A stretch of 64,000 nucleotides of DNA from AP-15 sp963814805 (GTDB lineage: Bacteria; Pseudomonadota; Alphaproteobacteria; ATCC43930; CGMCC-115725), in contig CAWFER010000033.1 of the NCBI GenBank assembly GCA_963814805.1, positions 248,001-312,000 on the forward strand, written 5' to 3'. The position numbers and the translations under genes were made by a program. Below the pieces are notes generated by a model, which made no database searches, was not told the origin of the DNA, and saw only the letters and a program-made list of their open reading frames with translations. The stretch's first letter is position 1; each line of letters begins with the position of its first letter. Below, piece by piece: positions 1 through 8,170 of this stretch.

Positions 1-271
1 GAGGTGATCCGCGAGGTCGGGCGGGTGTTGAAGCCGGGCGCGCCCCTTGGTCGTGACCTTCTCGGAGCGCTGCCGCCCGGCCCGCGCCATCGGCTGCTGG
101 TGTCTGCTCGACGACACCGGGCATTTGTGCCTGATCGCGCATCATTTTGGCGAAGCCGGCAATTGGGGCGACATCCGGTGTATGGATCGCACCCCGCCCG
201 GCGGCGGCGACCCGCTTTACGCAGTGATCGGGCGCAGCCTTGGTCCGTGGCCTCCCGGCAGCGACGATTGA
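1..271 (+). CDS. Class I SAM-dependent methyltransferase, C-terminal part (frameshifted)
   Basis: Only the end of the gene lies in the window. The first frame reads EVIREVGRVLKPGAPL, the usual post-motif segment of type-11 methyltransferases (E-x-x-R-V-L-K-P-G-G). The sense then continues in the next frame from about base 47 (VVTFSERCRPARAIG, later DPLYAVIGR). Removing one G from the GG at 49-50 joins the two frames. The tail with a conserved DPLYAV ending resembles a family of short bacterial methyltransferases acting on an unknown small-molecule substrate. It is convergent with apt on the minus strand. The frameshift is probably a base error, given how many similar ones occur in the window. 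Confidence 0.6.
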
Positions 272-308
272 GCGCCGCGGCGGCCGCCCGGCTCGATACC
301 CTAACTGA

Positions 309-824
309 TCAGCAGTCGTAGGCGACCATCGCGGTGAACGGCACGTCGATGCGGCTGCGGCCTTGCAGAAAGCTCAACTCGATGATGCACCCGGCCGCGG
401 CGACGACGCCGCCGCGCTGGCGGACCAGATCGATCGCCGCCTGCATCGTGCCTCCGGTCGCCAGCAGGTCGTCGAGGACGGCGATGCGCTGGCCGGCGGC
501 GATGGCGTCCTCCTGAATCTCGATGGTGTCGCTGCCATATTCGAGATCGTAGGTAAAGCGCACGGTTTTGCCCGGCAGTTTTCCCTGCTTGCGGATCATG
601 GCGAAGCCGCAGCCGAGCTCGCAGGCGACCGGTGCGGCAACCAGAAACCCACGCGATTCGATGCCGATCAACAGATCGGGCTGGTGCGGGCGCAACGCCT
701 CGGCGAGCCCGGCGACCGTGGCCCGCCATGCGGCCGGGTGGGCGAGCAGGGTCGAAATGTCATAGAACAGGATGCCGGGTCTGGGGAAATCGGGTACCGA
801 GCGAATGTGCTGCTTTAGGTTCAT
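309..824 (-). CDS. apt: Adenine phosphoribosyltransferase
   Basis: This is a 171-residue protein of the normal length for Apt, a cytosolic purine-salvage enzyme that makes AMP from adenine and PRPP. The N-terminus MNLKQHIRSVPDFPRPGILF is characteristic, followed by the hood and active-site region GIESRGFLVAAPVA and the PRPP-binding loop AVLDDLLATGGTMQAA. I chose ATG 824 because it gives the conserved start; an upstream ATG at 929 would add a residue stretch not seen in the family. It is divergent from the Mla-type operon that starts at 938, so the 113 bases between them should hold both promoters, although no clear motifs stand out. Confidence 0.95.
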   Translation of the reverse strand: MNLKQHIRSVPDFPRPGILFYDISTLLAHPAAWRATVAGLAEALRPHQPDLLIGIESRGFLVAAPVACELGCGFAMIRKQGKLPGKTVRFTYDLEYGSDTIEIQEDAIAAGQRIAVLDDLLATGGTMQAAIDLVRQRGGVVAAAGCIIELSFLQGRSRIDVPFTAMVAYDC

Positions 825-937
825 GAGCGCCGTCTCCGATGAGCGACCAGCCGATTGCCTGCCTGGCGTTGCGGCATAGCGGCTTTTGCCATAGTTGAAA
901 AGGCCTCGCCCGGCGCACGCGGATTTCACAAAGCATC

Positions 938-2077
938 ATGGCGTCGATCGCCGCCACCCTCGTCGAGACCGAATCTGCCGGATCGCTGATCCTGGCGCCG
1001 GCCGGGGAATGGCTGGTGGCGAGCGCCGCCGAGCTCGACCGAAGGCTCCAGGCCTTGAAGCTGCCGCAGAACCGGCGGGTGGCCATCGATCTCGGCGGGA
1101 TCAAGCGGGTCGACAGCGCCGGGGCCTGGCTGCTGCTGCGCACCGAGCACGCTTTGGCGGCGCGCGGCAACGCGGTCGAGATGCGCAACCTGCGGCCGAG
1201 CTTTGCGCCGCTGTTCGATCAGGTCCGCGCCGGCGGCATTCTCGCACCGGTCCCCCACCCGCGGCCGGCGCATCACAGCCCTTTGGGATTTGTCGCCCGG
1301 ATCGGCGAGGTTTCGCTCGGTCTTCTGGCTCGCGGCTATCGTCTCCTGGGCTTTGTCGGCCTTGTCTGCGAGACCGCGCTGCGCCTGTTGCGACACCCGG
1401 GCCGGCTCAGGCTGACGGCGATGGTCGCCCAGATGGAGCAAACCGGGGTCAATGCGCTCGCTATCGTCGGCATGCTGTCGTTTCTGGTGGGCGTGGTCAT
1501 CGCCTACCAGGGCGCCGACCAGCTGCGCCGCTTCGGCGCGCAGATTTATACCGTCGACCTCCTGGGGGTCGGCATCCTGCGCGAGCTCGGGGTGCTGATG
1601 ACCGCGATCATCGTCGCCGGCCGCTCGGGCAGCGCCTTTACCGCCCAGATCGGCACGATGCAGGTCAACGAAGAGGTCGATGCGCTGCGCACGATCGGTC
1701 TCGACCCGATCGAGGTGCTGGTGATCCCGCGCCTGTTCGGTTTGCTGCTGACCCTGCCAATGTTGACCATCTTCGCGAACTTGATGGGGCTGCTCGGCGG
1801 TTGTCTGATGGCCTGGGGCGTGCTCGGGATCACGATCCCGCAATTCGTGCGTGAGTTGCGGACCTCGCTCAGCCCGATGACCTTCTGGATCGGCGTCATC
1901 AAGGCGCCGTTCTTTGCCGCGATTATCGCCACGATCGGCAACTATGAGGGGTTTCAGGTATCGCGCAGCGCCGAGAGCGTCGGCCGCCTGACCACGCTCT
2001 CGGTGGTCGAGTCGATCTTTCTGGTGATCGTCGCCGATGCCGCTTTTTCGGTGTTCTTTTCGATTCTGAGGATTTGA
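938..2077 (+). CDS. mlaE: MlaE-type lipid ABC transporter permease with N-terminal STAS domain
   Basis: This 379-residue inner-membrane permease belongs to the MCE (Mla/Mkl-type) lipid transport system that moves phospholipids or related lipids across the periplasm. Residues 1 to about 110 form a STAS-like domain (VAIDLGGIKRVDSAGAWLLL), which in E. coli is a separate MlaB subunit; fusion to the permease is common in alphaproteobacteria. From about 125 there are five or six hydrophobic segments and the permease signature GRSGSAFTAQIGTM followed by ALRTIGLDP. It is the first gene of a tight operon: its stop overlaps the downstream ATPase start region, and the MCE protein and lipoprotein follow. 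No strong ribosome-binding site is visible before the ATG. Confidence 0.9.
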   Translation: MASIAATLVETESAGSLILAPAGEWLVASAAELDRRLQALKLPQNRRVAIDLGGIKRVDSAGAWLLLRTEHALAARGNAVEMRNLRPSFAPLFDQVRAGGILAPVPHPRPAHHSPLGFVARIGEVSLGLLARGYRLLGFVGLVCETALRLLRHPGRLRLTAMVAQMEQTGVNALAIVGMLSFLVGVVIAYQGADQLRRFGAQIYTVDLLGVGILRELGVLMTAIIVAGRSGSAFTAQIGTMQVNEEVDALRTIGLDPIEVLVIPRLFGLLLTLPMLTIFANLMGLLGGCLMAWGVLGITIPQFVRELRTSLSPMTFWIGVIKAPFFAAIIATIGNYEGFQVSRSAESVGRLTTLSVVESIFLVIVADAAFSVFFSILRI

Positions 2078-2079
2078 GA

Positions 2080-2904
2080 GTGGCCGACAGTCCGGGCGAG
2101 GCGATCATCCAAATCCGCGGTCTCGTCAACCGGTTTGGAACCGAGACGGTGCATGACGGGCTCGACCTCGACGTGCTGCGCGGCGAGGTTCTGGGCGTGG
2201 TCGGCGGGTCGGGAAGCGGCAAATCGGTGCTGTTGCGAACCATCGTCGGGCTCAACCGGCCGGTCAAGGGCCGGGTCGAGGCGTTCGGCGCCGACGTTCT
2301 GGCGATGGACGATCTAGAGCGGCGCGAAATCGAGAAGCGCTGGGGCGTTTTGTTTCAGGACGGCGCCTTGTTCAGCTCGCTGACGGTGGCCCAGAATATC
2401 GAGGTGCCGCTCAGAGAATTCTACGATATGCCGCTGCGCCTGATGGATGAGATCGCGGCGATCAAAATCGGCATGGTCGGCCTGCCCGCGGAAGCGAGCG
2501 GAAAGTATCCGGCGCAGCTGTCGGGCGGCATGCGCAAGCGCGCCGGGCTCGCCCGCGCTCTGGCGCTCGATCCGCAGATTGTCTTTCTCGACGAGCCGAC
2601 CGCCGGGCTCGATCCGATCGCCGCCGGCGAGTTCGACAATCTGATCCGTGATTTGCGCGGCAGTCTCGGCCTGACCGTGTTCATGGTCACCCATGATCTC
2701 GACAGCCTCTATGCGATCTGCGATCGGGTTGCGGTGCTGGTCGACAAGAAGATCCGAGTCGGCACGCTCGAGCAATTGCTGCAGGACAATCACCCTTGGA
2801 TCCATTCCTATTTCCACGGTCCGCGCGGGCGGGCGGCGCAGCACGCCGAAGCGGCCGCGCGACCGCAGACGGCGGCAGTCGCCGCCGCCCCAGCTCCGGC
2901 CTGA
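2080..2904 (+). CDS. mlaF: MlaF-type ABC transporter ATP-binding protein
   Basis: ATPase subunit of the MCE lipid transporter. It has Walker A GGSGSGKS, signature LSGGMRKR, Walker B IVFLDEPT and an H-loop MVTHD. The LFQDGALFSSLTV region around the Q-loop is typical of the MlaF/Mkl branch. The C-terminal 25 residues are a low-complexity Ala/Pro/Arg tail. A TTG at 2074 and a GTG at 2080 are both possible starts. I prefer GTG 2080 because GAGGA at 2068-2072 lies seven bases before it but abuts the TTG. It is translationally close to the permease (stop at 2077) and 29 bases upstream of the MCE protein. Confidence 0.9.
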   Translation: MADSPGEAIIQIRGLVNRFGTETVHDGLDLDVLRGEVLGVVGGSGSGKSVLLRTIVGLNRPVKGRVEAFGADVLAMDDLERREIEKRWGVLFQDGALFSSLTVAQNIEVPLREFYDMPLRLMDEIAAIKIGMVGLPAEASGKYPAQLSGGMRKRAGLARALALDPQIVFLDEPTAGLDPIAAGEFDNLIRDLRGSLGLTVFMVTHDLDSLYAICDRVAVLVDKKIRVGTLEQLLQDNHPWIHSYFHGPRGRAAQHAEAAARPQTAAVAAAPAPA

Positions 2905-2933
2905 GCAGTTCCGCGCCCACCGGAGGCAGATGA

Positions 2934-3878
2934 ATGGAGACGCGAGCACATTATGTCGCGGTCGGCGCGTTCGTATTGGTGATCGTCTTGCTGGCGTTCG
3001 GCGCCGTACTGTGGCTCGGCCGGGTCGAATTCTCGCAGGTGCTCGACCGGTACTACATCTTTTTCAGAGGATCGGTCGCCGGTTTGAACAAGGGCTCGTC
3101 TGTTCAGTATAATGGGATTCCGGTCGGCCGCGTTATCGACGTCCGCGTCGATCCGGACAATATTGCACAAATACAAGTGATGGTCGAGATTGATACTGAG
3201 CTGGTGTCGATCAAGTCGGACGCCCGCGCATTTCTTGACACCAACATATTGAGCGGCGTGTCGACGGTGCAGATCCGCGGCGGCACCGAAGAAGCGCCGG
3301 ATCTGAAACCAAAACCGGGACATCGCTACCCGATCATCAAGCCGGCGCGCTCCGAGTTCGAAGAGGTCAAGGCCTCGCTTCCCGAGCTGACCGGCGCGCT
3401 CAAGACCGTGGCCGGCAATCTGAACGCCCTGCTCAGCGCGCGAAACCGCCAGGCGGTCACCGACAGCCTAGAGAACATTCGCACCGTGACCGCGGCCTTG
3501 GCCGAACATAGCCAGGATTTCGGCGCCATCCTCGACAACGCCAATGCCTCGGTGGTCGCGCTCAGATCGCTGCTGCACAATGTCGATCAGAGTTACGCCG
3601 GGCGCGGCGGATTGAAGGATCAGGCCTCGCAAACGCTCAAGGACTATGACCGGGTGGCCACGAACCTTGTCGCCACCAGCCATCAGTTGCAGCTGATCCT
3701 CGCCGAGAATTGGCCGGGGATCCGACGCTTCAGCCAAGAGACCTTGCCTAGCGTGAACGACCTCGTCAGCGACGCGCAGCGGCTGGTGAGGAATGTGAAC
3801 CGACTGGTGGAGCAGATCGAGCGCGACCCGACGCGATTGCTGTTCGGCGACCGACGCCGCGGGTATCAGCCGCGATGA
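2934..3878 (+). CDS. mlaD: MlaD/MCE-domain lipid-binding protein
   Basis: This 314-residue periplasmic substrate-binding component is anchored by one N-terminal membrane helix (about residues 9-28). The MCE domain follows at about 38-115, with the hallmark FRGSVAGLNKGSSVQYNGIPVGRV. The C-terminal 180 residues are predicted helical and rich in Leu/Ala heptads, as in MCE proteins that form hexameric tubes. It ends with ATGA overlap: its TGA at 3876-3878 overlaps the ATG (3875) of the next gene. Position after the permease and ATPase matches the usual operon order. It probably carries lipids between the inner membrane and the outer membrane or an acceptor. Confidence 0.9.
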   Translation: METRAHYVAVGAFVLVIVLLAFGAVLWLGRVEFSQVLDRYYIFFRGSVAGLNKGSSVQYNGIPVGRVIDVRVDPDNIAQIQVMVEIDTELVSIKSDARAFLDTNILSGVSTVQIRGGTEEAPDLKPKPGHRYPIIKPARSEFEEVKASLPELTGALKTVAGNLNALLSARNRQAVTDSLENIRTVTAALAEHSQDFGAILDNANASVVALRSLLHNVDQSYAGRGGLKDQASQTLKDYDRVATNLVATSHQLQLILAENWPGIRRFSQETLPSVNDLVSDAQRLVRNVNRLVEQIERDPTRLLFGDRRRGYQPR

Positions 3879-4522
3879 CAGGGTCGCCGGATCGCATCGC
3901 CCGCCGCTCGCTCGCCGGCGTCGCCGTGCTGACCTTGGCTGGCTGCGCCAGCCTCTTTGTCGCCACGCCGCCGGGACATCTCTACCGCCTGACGGCCGGG
4001 CGCGGCTATCCGGCGGATCTGCCGCATCTCCGCGGGGTGCTGCTGATCGACAGGCCGCAGGCCTCGGCCGGCATCGACACCGCCCGGATCGCGCTCAGCC
4101 GCTCGCCCTTTTCGCTCGACTACTACGCCGACGCGGAATGGACCGACCGGGCGCCGGCCCTGGTGCAGGGCGCCATGCTGGCCTCGTTCGAAAATAGCGG
4201 AGCGATCACCGCGATCGATCGCGATGCGATGGAGCTCCGCGCCGACTTCATCCTGCAGACCCAGATTCGCCATTTCGAAGCCGATTACGCCACCGGCGGC
4301 GCCGCGGCGCCGCCTCAGGTTCGGGTGGCGATCATCGCCCGGCTGGTCGCGGCGCCGCAGCGCCGGATTATCGCCCAGACCTCGTTCGAGCGGCGCCAGC
4401 CGAGCGTCGCCAACAATGTCCCCGACGTGGTCGTCGCCTTCAACGCGGCGGCAGGCGCGGTGATCACCGACATCGTGCTGTGGACGGTGAGCGAACTCGC
4501 TTTGACCTCGGCGCGGCGCTAG
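3875..4522 (+). CDS. ABC-type transport auxiliary lipoprotein (PqiC/LptE-like component of MCE system)
   Basis: This 215-residue lipoprotein has an N-terminal signal and a lipobox LTLAGC, with Cys at about residue 24, so it should be lipidated and held in the outer or inner membrane. The start of the mature part, GHLYRLTAGRGYPADLP, is typical of the ABC_trans_aux (DUF330/PqiC) family, whose members accompany MCE proteins. The body alternates strands such as VLLIDRPQASAGIDTARIAL. It overlaps mlaD by four bases and closes the operon. It likely acts as the outer-membrane partner of the MCE protein; the exact transported lipid cannot be told from sequence. Confidence 0.85.
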   Translation: MTGSPDRIARRSLAGVAVLTLAGCASLFVATPPGHLYRLTAGRGYPADLPHLRGVLLIDRPQASAGIDTARIALSRSPFSLDYYADAEWTDRAPALVQGAMLASFENSGAITAIDRDAMELRADFILQTQIRHFEADYATGGAAAPPQVRVAIIARLVAAPQRRIIAQTSFERRQPSVANNVPDVVVAFNAAAGAVITDIVLWTVSELALTSARR

Positions 4523-4559
4523 CTATGGTGGACCTGTTTCGTTCGCGTGAGAGGGCAGA

Positions 4560-5396
4560 GTGGCGGGCTCGGACAGAATGATCGATTTGCCGGCCGGACC
4601 GGCTGAACTCGCGCGCATGCACAGGGCGGCGGCAATCGTCGCCGAGTGCCGGGGCTGGTTCGCGGCGCGCGGGACCGGCCTCCTCGGCGCGATGCTCGCC
4701 GGCGCGGCGCCGCTGGCCGACTGGCGGCGCTATCCCGCCGGCGAAGTCTATGATCCGCACAGCCATGGGCAGTATTTCTATCACGTTCACCCGGAAGCGG
4801 GCCGGTCGGCGGGCGAGCACGGCCATTTTCACACCTTTTTGCGCGCCGAGGGGATGCCGTCGCGGATGGCGCCCCTGGTGCTGCCCGAGACCGCGGTCGC
4901 AGCGATGCCGCCCTCGCCGCCGCAGGCCTCGCCGCTGAAACACGGCGGGCGCGACGAGGTCAGCCATCTGGTGGCGATCGCGCTCGATCCGCGGGGCCAA
5001 CCAATTCGGCTGTTCACCACCAACCGTTGGGTCACCGGCGAGACCTGGTACCGCGCCGATGACGTAATTGGGATGCTCGACAGCTTTGCCATCGGCGAGG
5101 TCGGGCCGTCGATCGTTCTCAACCGCTGGATCGTCGCGATGATCGCGCTGTTTCGACCGCAGATCGCCGCGCTGCTGCGCCGGCGCGACGAAACCGTGAT
5201 GGCCTGGCGCCGCCGGCGCCGCGCCAACGTGTTCGAGGATGTCCGGCTCGAAATCCCCTCGAGCCTCGATATCGATCTCGACGCCCAGCTCGCTCTCGTG
5301 GAGCGGCTCGGACCCGAGCCCGCGGCCGGTTCGTCGGCCTGGGCGTCACCGCTGCCGCCGATGGCCGAGGGCTGGGGCGAGGGCCGCGCCGGCTGA
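4560..5396 (+). CDS. Conserved hypothetical protein (DUF6969-like)
   Basis: This 278-residue soluble protein has no signal peptide or membrane segment. It contains an unusual His-rich stretch around residues 64-95 (YDPHSHGQYFYHVHPEAG then GEHGHFHTFLR), which could bind a metal, and a second conserved block RLFTTNRWVTGETWYRADD. From memory this matches a family known only as DUF6969; no function is established. GTG at 4560 is taken as the start, with a GAGAGGG-like ribosome-binding site; ATG 4578 is an alternative. It lies 37 bases after the MCE lipoprotein and may be read through from that operon, but no functional link is visible. Confidence 0.65.
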   Translation: MAGSDRMIDLPAGPAELARMHRAAAIVAECRGWFAARGTGLLGAMLAGAAPLADWRRYPAGEVYDPHSHGQYFYHVHPEAGRSAGEHGHFHTFLRAEGMPSRMAPLVLPETAVAAMPPSPPQASPLKHGGRDEVSHLVAIALDPRGQPIRLFTTNRWVTGETWYRADDVIGMLDSFAIGEVGPSIVLNRWIVAMIALFRPQIAALLRRRDETVMAWRRRRRANVFEDVRLEIPSSLDIDLDAQLALVERLGPEPAAGSSAWASPLPPMAEGWGEGRAG

Positions 5397-5455
5397 CCTC
5401 GCCGATCGACCTTGGCGGCCGACCTCGCGCCACTCGGCGCTAGCGCCCGTCGGGT

Positions 5456-5722
5456 CTAGCGCCCGTTGGCGTCCTCGCCAGCCGGTTGCGAGGACAGCGG
5501 CGCGCGCGGCGGCAGGTTGTTGGCGTTCAGGCAGTCGTTGAGCTTGGCGTCGCGCTTCGCGTTCGAGGCGGCGGTAAAGTCGGGATAGGCGGCCTGGGCC
5601 TGCCGGGCGCAGGTGTCCATGCCCTTCCACCGGGTAATCGCCACATTGCCCGGCTGGGTGGCCCAGGCTGCGCCCGAAAACAACAGGATCGCCATCATCG
5701 ATGAAAAGACCAACCACTTCAT
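5456..5722 (-). CDS. Small exported protein with two cysteines
   Basis: This 88-residue protein has a clear signal peptide, with cleavage expected after WA at residue 21. The mature part of about 67 residues has two cysteines (38 and 64) flanking the segment AYPDFTAASNAKRDAKLNDC, which suggests one periplasmic disulfide. The spacing is loosely like PsiF-type phosphate-starvation proteins, but the match is weak and I do not assign a function. ATG 5722 is preferred over ATG 5734 because AGGCAAGG precedes it. It is divergent from the glutathione transferase gene at 5856. Confidence 0.6.
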   Translation of the reverse strand: MKWLVFSSMMAILLFSGAAWATQPGNVAITRWKGMDTCARQAQAAYPDFTAASNAKRDAKLNDCLNANNLPPRAPLSSQPAGEDANGR

Positions 5723-5855
5723 GCCTTGCCTCATTGCCTGCGTGGGTCGCCGACCCCGGTCCGCGCGACTATACAAGATTTCGCAAGGCCGTTGCGGCGT
5801 TCGACAAACTTGGGCTCCATAGCACCGGACTAACTGATCGACCGGAGAAGGGACG

Positions 5856-6476
5856 ATGCTGAAAATCTGGGGCAGGGCGACCTCGTCAAATGTGCAGAAA
5901 GTGCTGTGGTGCTGCGGCGAGCTCGGCATTGGGTTTGAGCGGGTCGATCTTGGCGGCCCGTTCGGCGGCAACCAGGACGCCGAATATCTGGCGCTGAACC
6001 CAAACGGGCTGGTGCCGACGGTGCGGGACGGCGATCTGGTGCTGTGGGAATCAAACACGATCTGCCGCTATCTCGCCACGACCCATCAGGGCGAGCGGCT
6101 CTATCCGGCGGCGCCGGCGGCGCGCGCGCTTGTCGAGCGCTGGATGGATTGGCAGCTTTCCACCCTCGGGCCGCCGATGGGCGCGCTGCTGTATGGGCTG
6201 ATCCGCACCAAGCCGGAAGCGCGCGACCACGCTGCGATCGAAGCGGCGCGGCGCAAGGCGCTGGTCGCCTGGACCATCGTCGAGGAGGCGCTCGACGGCC
6301 GGTCTTTTCTCGCCGGCGCCGAATTGAGCCTGGCCGAGATCGTGATGGGAACCCTGGTCTATCGCTGGCACGCCTTTCCGATCGAGCGGCCGCCGCTGAA
6401 AAACCTCAAATCATGGTGCGAGCGGATGCGCGCGCGGCCGGCTTTCAAAACCTACATCGAAATTCCGATCACGTGA
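5856..6476 (+). CDS. Glutathione S-transferase family protein
   Basis: This 206-residue cytosolic protein has the two-domain GST layout. The thioredoxin-like N-domain (1-80) carries the active-site region RATSSNVQKV, with Ser at about 10 as the thiolate-stabilising residue, the cis-Pro loop NPNGLVPTV and the glutathione-binding DLVLWESNTICRYLA. The all-helical C-domain has LSLAEIVMG at the N-capping box position. It probably conjugates or reduces electrophiles with glutathione. Single gene on the plus strand; spacer of 104 bases to the cytochrome gene. ATG 5856 is preceded by GAGAAGGGACG. Confidence 0.9.
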   Translation: MLKIWGRATSSNVQKVLWCCGELGIGFERVDLGGPFGGNQDAEYLALNPNGLVPTVRDGDLVLWESNTICRYLATTHQGERLYPAAPAARALVERWMDWQLSTLGPPMGALLYGLIRTKPEARDHAAIEAARRKALVAWTIVEEALDGRSFLAGAELSLAEIVMGTLVYRWHAFPIERPPLKNLKSWCERMRARPAFKTYIEIPIT

Positions 6477-6580
6477 CCGTGAGCCCGTTTTCGCGATCTT
6501 GCGCCGGCGATGGCGCGCGATAGAGTTGGCTCGTCCTGAGACGGGAATGTGCCCGCGCCAGGGATCAACGGGGGAGATCG

Positions 6581-7060
6581 ATGACGCCATTGGCGAAACG
6601 CCGGCTGCTCGGCGTGGTGTGGACGATTGGGATCATCGCCGTGGCGGCGCCGGCGCCGGCGCAGGACAAGCAGGCCGTCCTCAAGGAGCGGCAGGCGACG
6701 ATGAAGCAGCAGGGCCGGGACCTCGGTCGGATCAAGGGCTATCTCGACGGCAAGGCCGACCAGTCTGCGGCCGTTGCCGCCGCGACCGATCTGACCAAGA
6801 CCACCCGGAAAATCCCCGACCTCTTTCCGCCAGGAACTGCCGGGCCCAGTCCGGACGGCAAGTTCCAGCCAAAGCCCACGGTATGGAGCGAGCGGGGAAA
6901 GTTTCTCGAGGTGCAAAAAATCGCGGCGGCCAAGGCCGATGCGCTGCTCGCGGCGGTCAAGAGCGGCGACAAGACGGCGGTCCGGACCGCGTTCGTCGAC
7001 CTCGGCAAGAACGGCTGCGGCAGCTGCCATACCGACTTCCGCGAAAAACTCGAACCCTGA
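6581..7060 (+). CDS. Cytochrome c-prime family protein (c556-like)
   Basis: This 159-residue periplasmic mono-haem cytochrome has a signal peptide ending AAPAPAQ. The four-helix segment has the C-terminal haem-attachment motif CGSCH at residues 146-150, as in the cytochrome c' / c556 family (PF01322). A GGGGGAGAT ribosome-binding site precedes ATG 6581. It is immediately followed by, and may be translationally coupled to, the di-haem cytochrome: its TGA ends at 7060 and the next frame has no canonical start. The pair may form an electron carrier unit, but the oxidoreductase partner is not in the window. Confidence 0.88.
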   Translation: MTPLAKRRLLGVVWTIGIIAVAAPAPAQDKQAVLKERQATMKQQGRDLGRIKGYLDGKADQSAAVAAATDLTKTTRKIPDLFPPGTAGPSPDGKFQPKPTVWSERGKFLEVQKIAAAKADALLAAVKSGDKTAVRTAFVDLGKNGCGSCHTDFREKLEP

Positions 7061-7944
7061 GGGCGGCGACGCTCTCGGGCCTGCTCGCCCTGACCGCTGC
7101 GCGATCCTCGGCCGCCGTCGAGGACAGCGCGGCGGTACGCGGCGCCTACCTCGCCGCTGCGGCCGGCTGCGGCCAGTGTCACACAGCCGAGCGGGGCGCG
7201 CCCTATGCCGGCGGGCGGGTGCTCGAAACCAGGTTCGGCGCCGTCGTCACCCCCAACATCACCCCCGATCGCCGCACCGGGATCGGCGGGTGGAGCGCCG
7301 GCGACTTCGCCCAGGCGATGCGCTGGGGCATCGCCCCCGATGATTCGCACTACCTGCCGGCCTTCCCGTTCCCGTTCTATAACCGCCTACAGCCCCGCGA
7401 CCTCGCCGATCTCAAGGCGTTTCTCGACCGCCTGCCGGCGGTGTCGCGGGTCAACCGCTGGGTCGCCCCGCGGCCCTTCGCCGCCGCCCGCGGCGCCGTC
7501 GCGGTCATCGCCACGGATTTCCCCGGACCCTGGCGGCCGGACCCGGGCAAGGACGCGGTATGGAACCGGGGCTCTTATCTCGTCGCTACGATCGGCCGCT
7601 GCGGCAATTGCCACACGCCGCGCAACTGGCTCGGCGCTCCCGATCCCGATCGCGCGCTCGCCGGCGGCATCGACGGCAAGGGCCATGCGGCGCCCGACAT
7701 CACGCCCGACCCGGCCGCCGGGATCGGGCGGTGGAGCCTCGGCGACATCGTCACCCTGCTCGAGGACGGGCAGAAGCCCGATTTCGATTTCGTCGGCGGG
7801 AGCATGGGCGAAATCGTCAGATGCACCGCTCGCCTCGACGACGCCGACCGCCAGGCGATCGCCGTCTATCTGAAATCGCTGCCCCCGATCGGCTCCCCGG
7901 CGACCGGTTCGCCACGGGAAGCCCACTGGTCAAAGAAAGACTGA
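7057..7944 (+). CDS. Di-haem cytochrome c (start codon unresolved)
   Basis: Two haem motifs, CGQCH and CGNCH, each followed by a distal Met-containing fold segment (MRWGIAPDDSHYLPAFPFPFY after the first; GEIVRCTARLDD after the second), show a tandem c-type cytochrome of the alcohol/sorbitol-dehydrogenase subunit type. The N-terminus looks like a signal peptide (SGLLALTAARSSAAV). No ATG, GTG or TTG exists in frame between the preceding stop and the first haem motif. I place the start at CTG 7057, which overlaps the upstream TGA; a missing base or an error upstream is the alternative. It probably relays electrons from a periplasmic dehydrogenase. Confidence 0.75.
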   Translation: MRAATLSGLLALTAARSSAAVEDSAAVRGAYLAAAAGCGQCHTAERGAPYAGGRVLETRFGAVVTPNITPDRRTGIGGWSAGDFAQAMRWGIAPDDSHYLPAFPFPFYNRLQPRDLADLKAFLDRLPAVSRVNRWVAPRPFAAARGAVAVIATDFPGPWRPDPGKDAVWNRGSYLVATIGRCGNCHTPRNWLGAPDPDRALAGGIDGKGHAAPDITPDPAAGIGRWSLGDIVTLLEDGQKPDFDFVGGSMGEIVRCTARLDDADRQAIAVYLKSLPPIGSPATGSPREAHWSKKD

Positions 7945-8102
7945 GCGGTGTTTCCTTTCGCTGCTGGACGCTCGGTCAGGACCCCTTATGATGGCGGTGT
8001 TCCTGCCGAAAGCAGCGGAACGAGGTCCGGCTTCGCCGCTGGCGCAGTTGAGGCCGAGCCTGGGAGCAGACCATGCCGAGGCGCGGCCTGTCCCTGGCGC
8101 TC

Positions 8103-8159
8103 GGTCGGCGCCTGGCGGTCGGCGCACTGGCGGTCGGCGCCTGGCGGTCGGTAGTTGGC
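8103..8159. repeat. Four-copy 14-bp tandem repeat
   Basis: Four consecutive copies of GGTCGGCGCCTGGC are seen. The second is 15 bases (one inserted A) and the fourth is degenerate. The array ends 11 bases before the start of the patatin-like gene and lies outside any recognised gene. The copies look like a small VNTR and could affect spacing to the ribosome-binding site of the next gene. Confidence 0.8.
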
Positions 8160-8170
8160 GGTAGGAGCAG

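Noticed and set aside
926..1843. A long minus-strand open frame opposite mlaE
   Set aside because: Composition is low-complexity (D/H/Q/R-rich) and it lies inside a well supported gene; a shadow frame.
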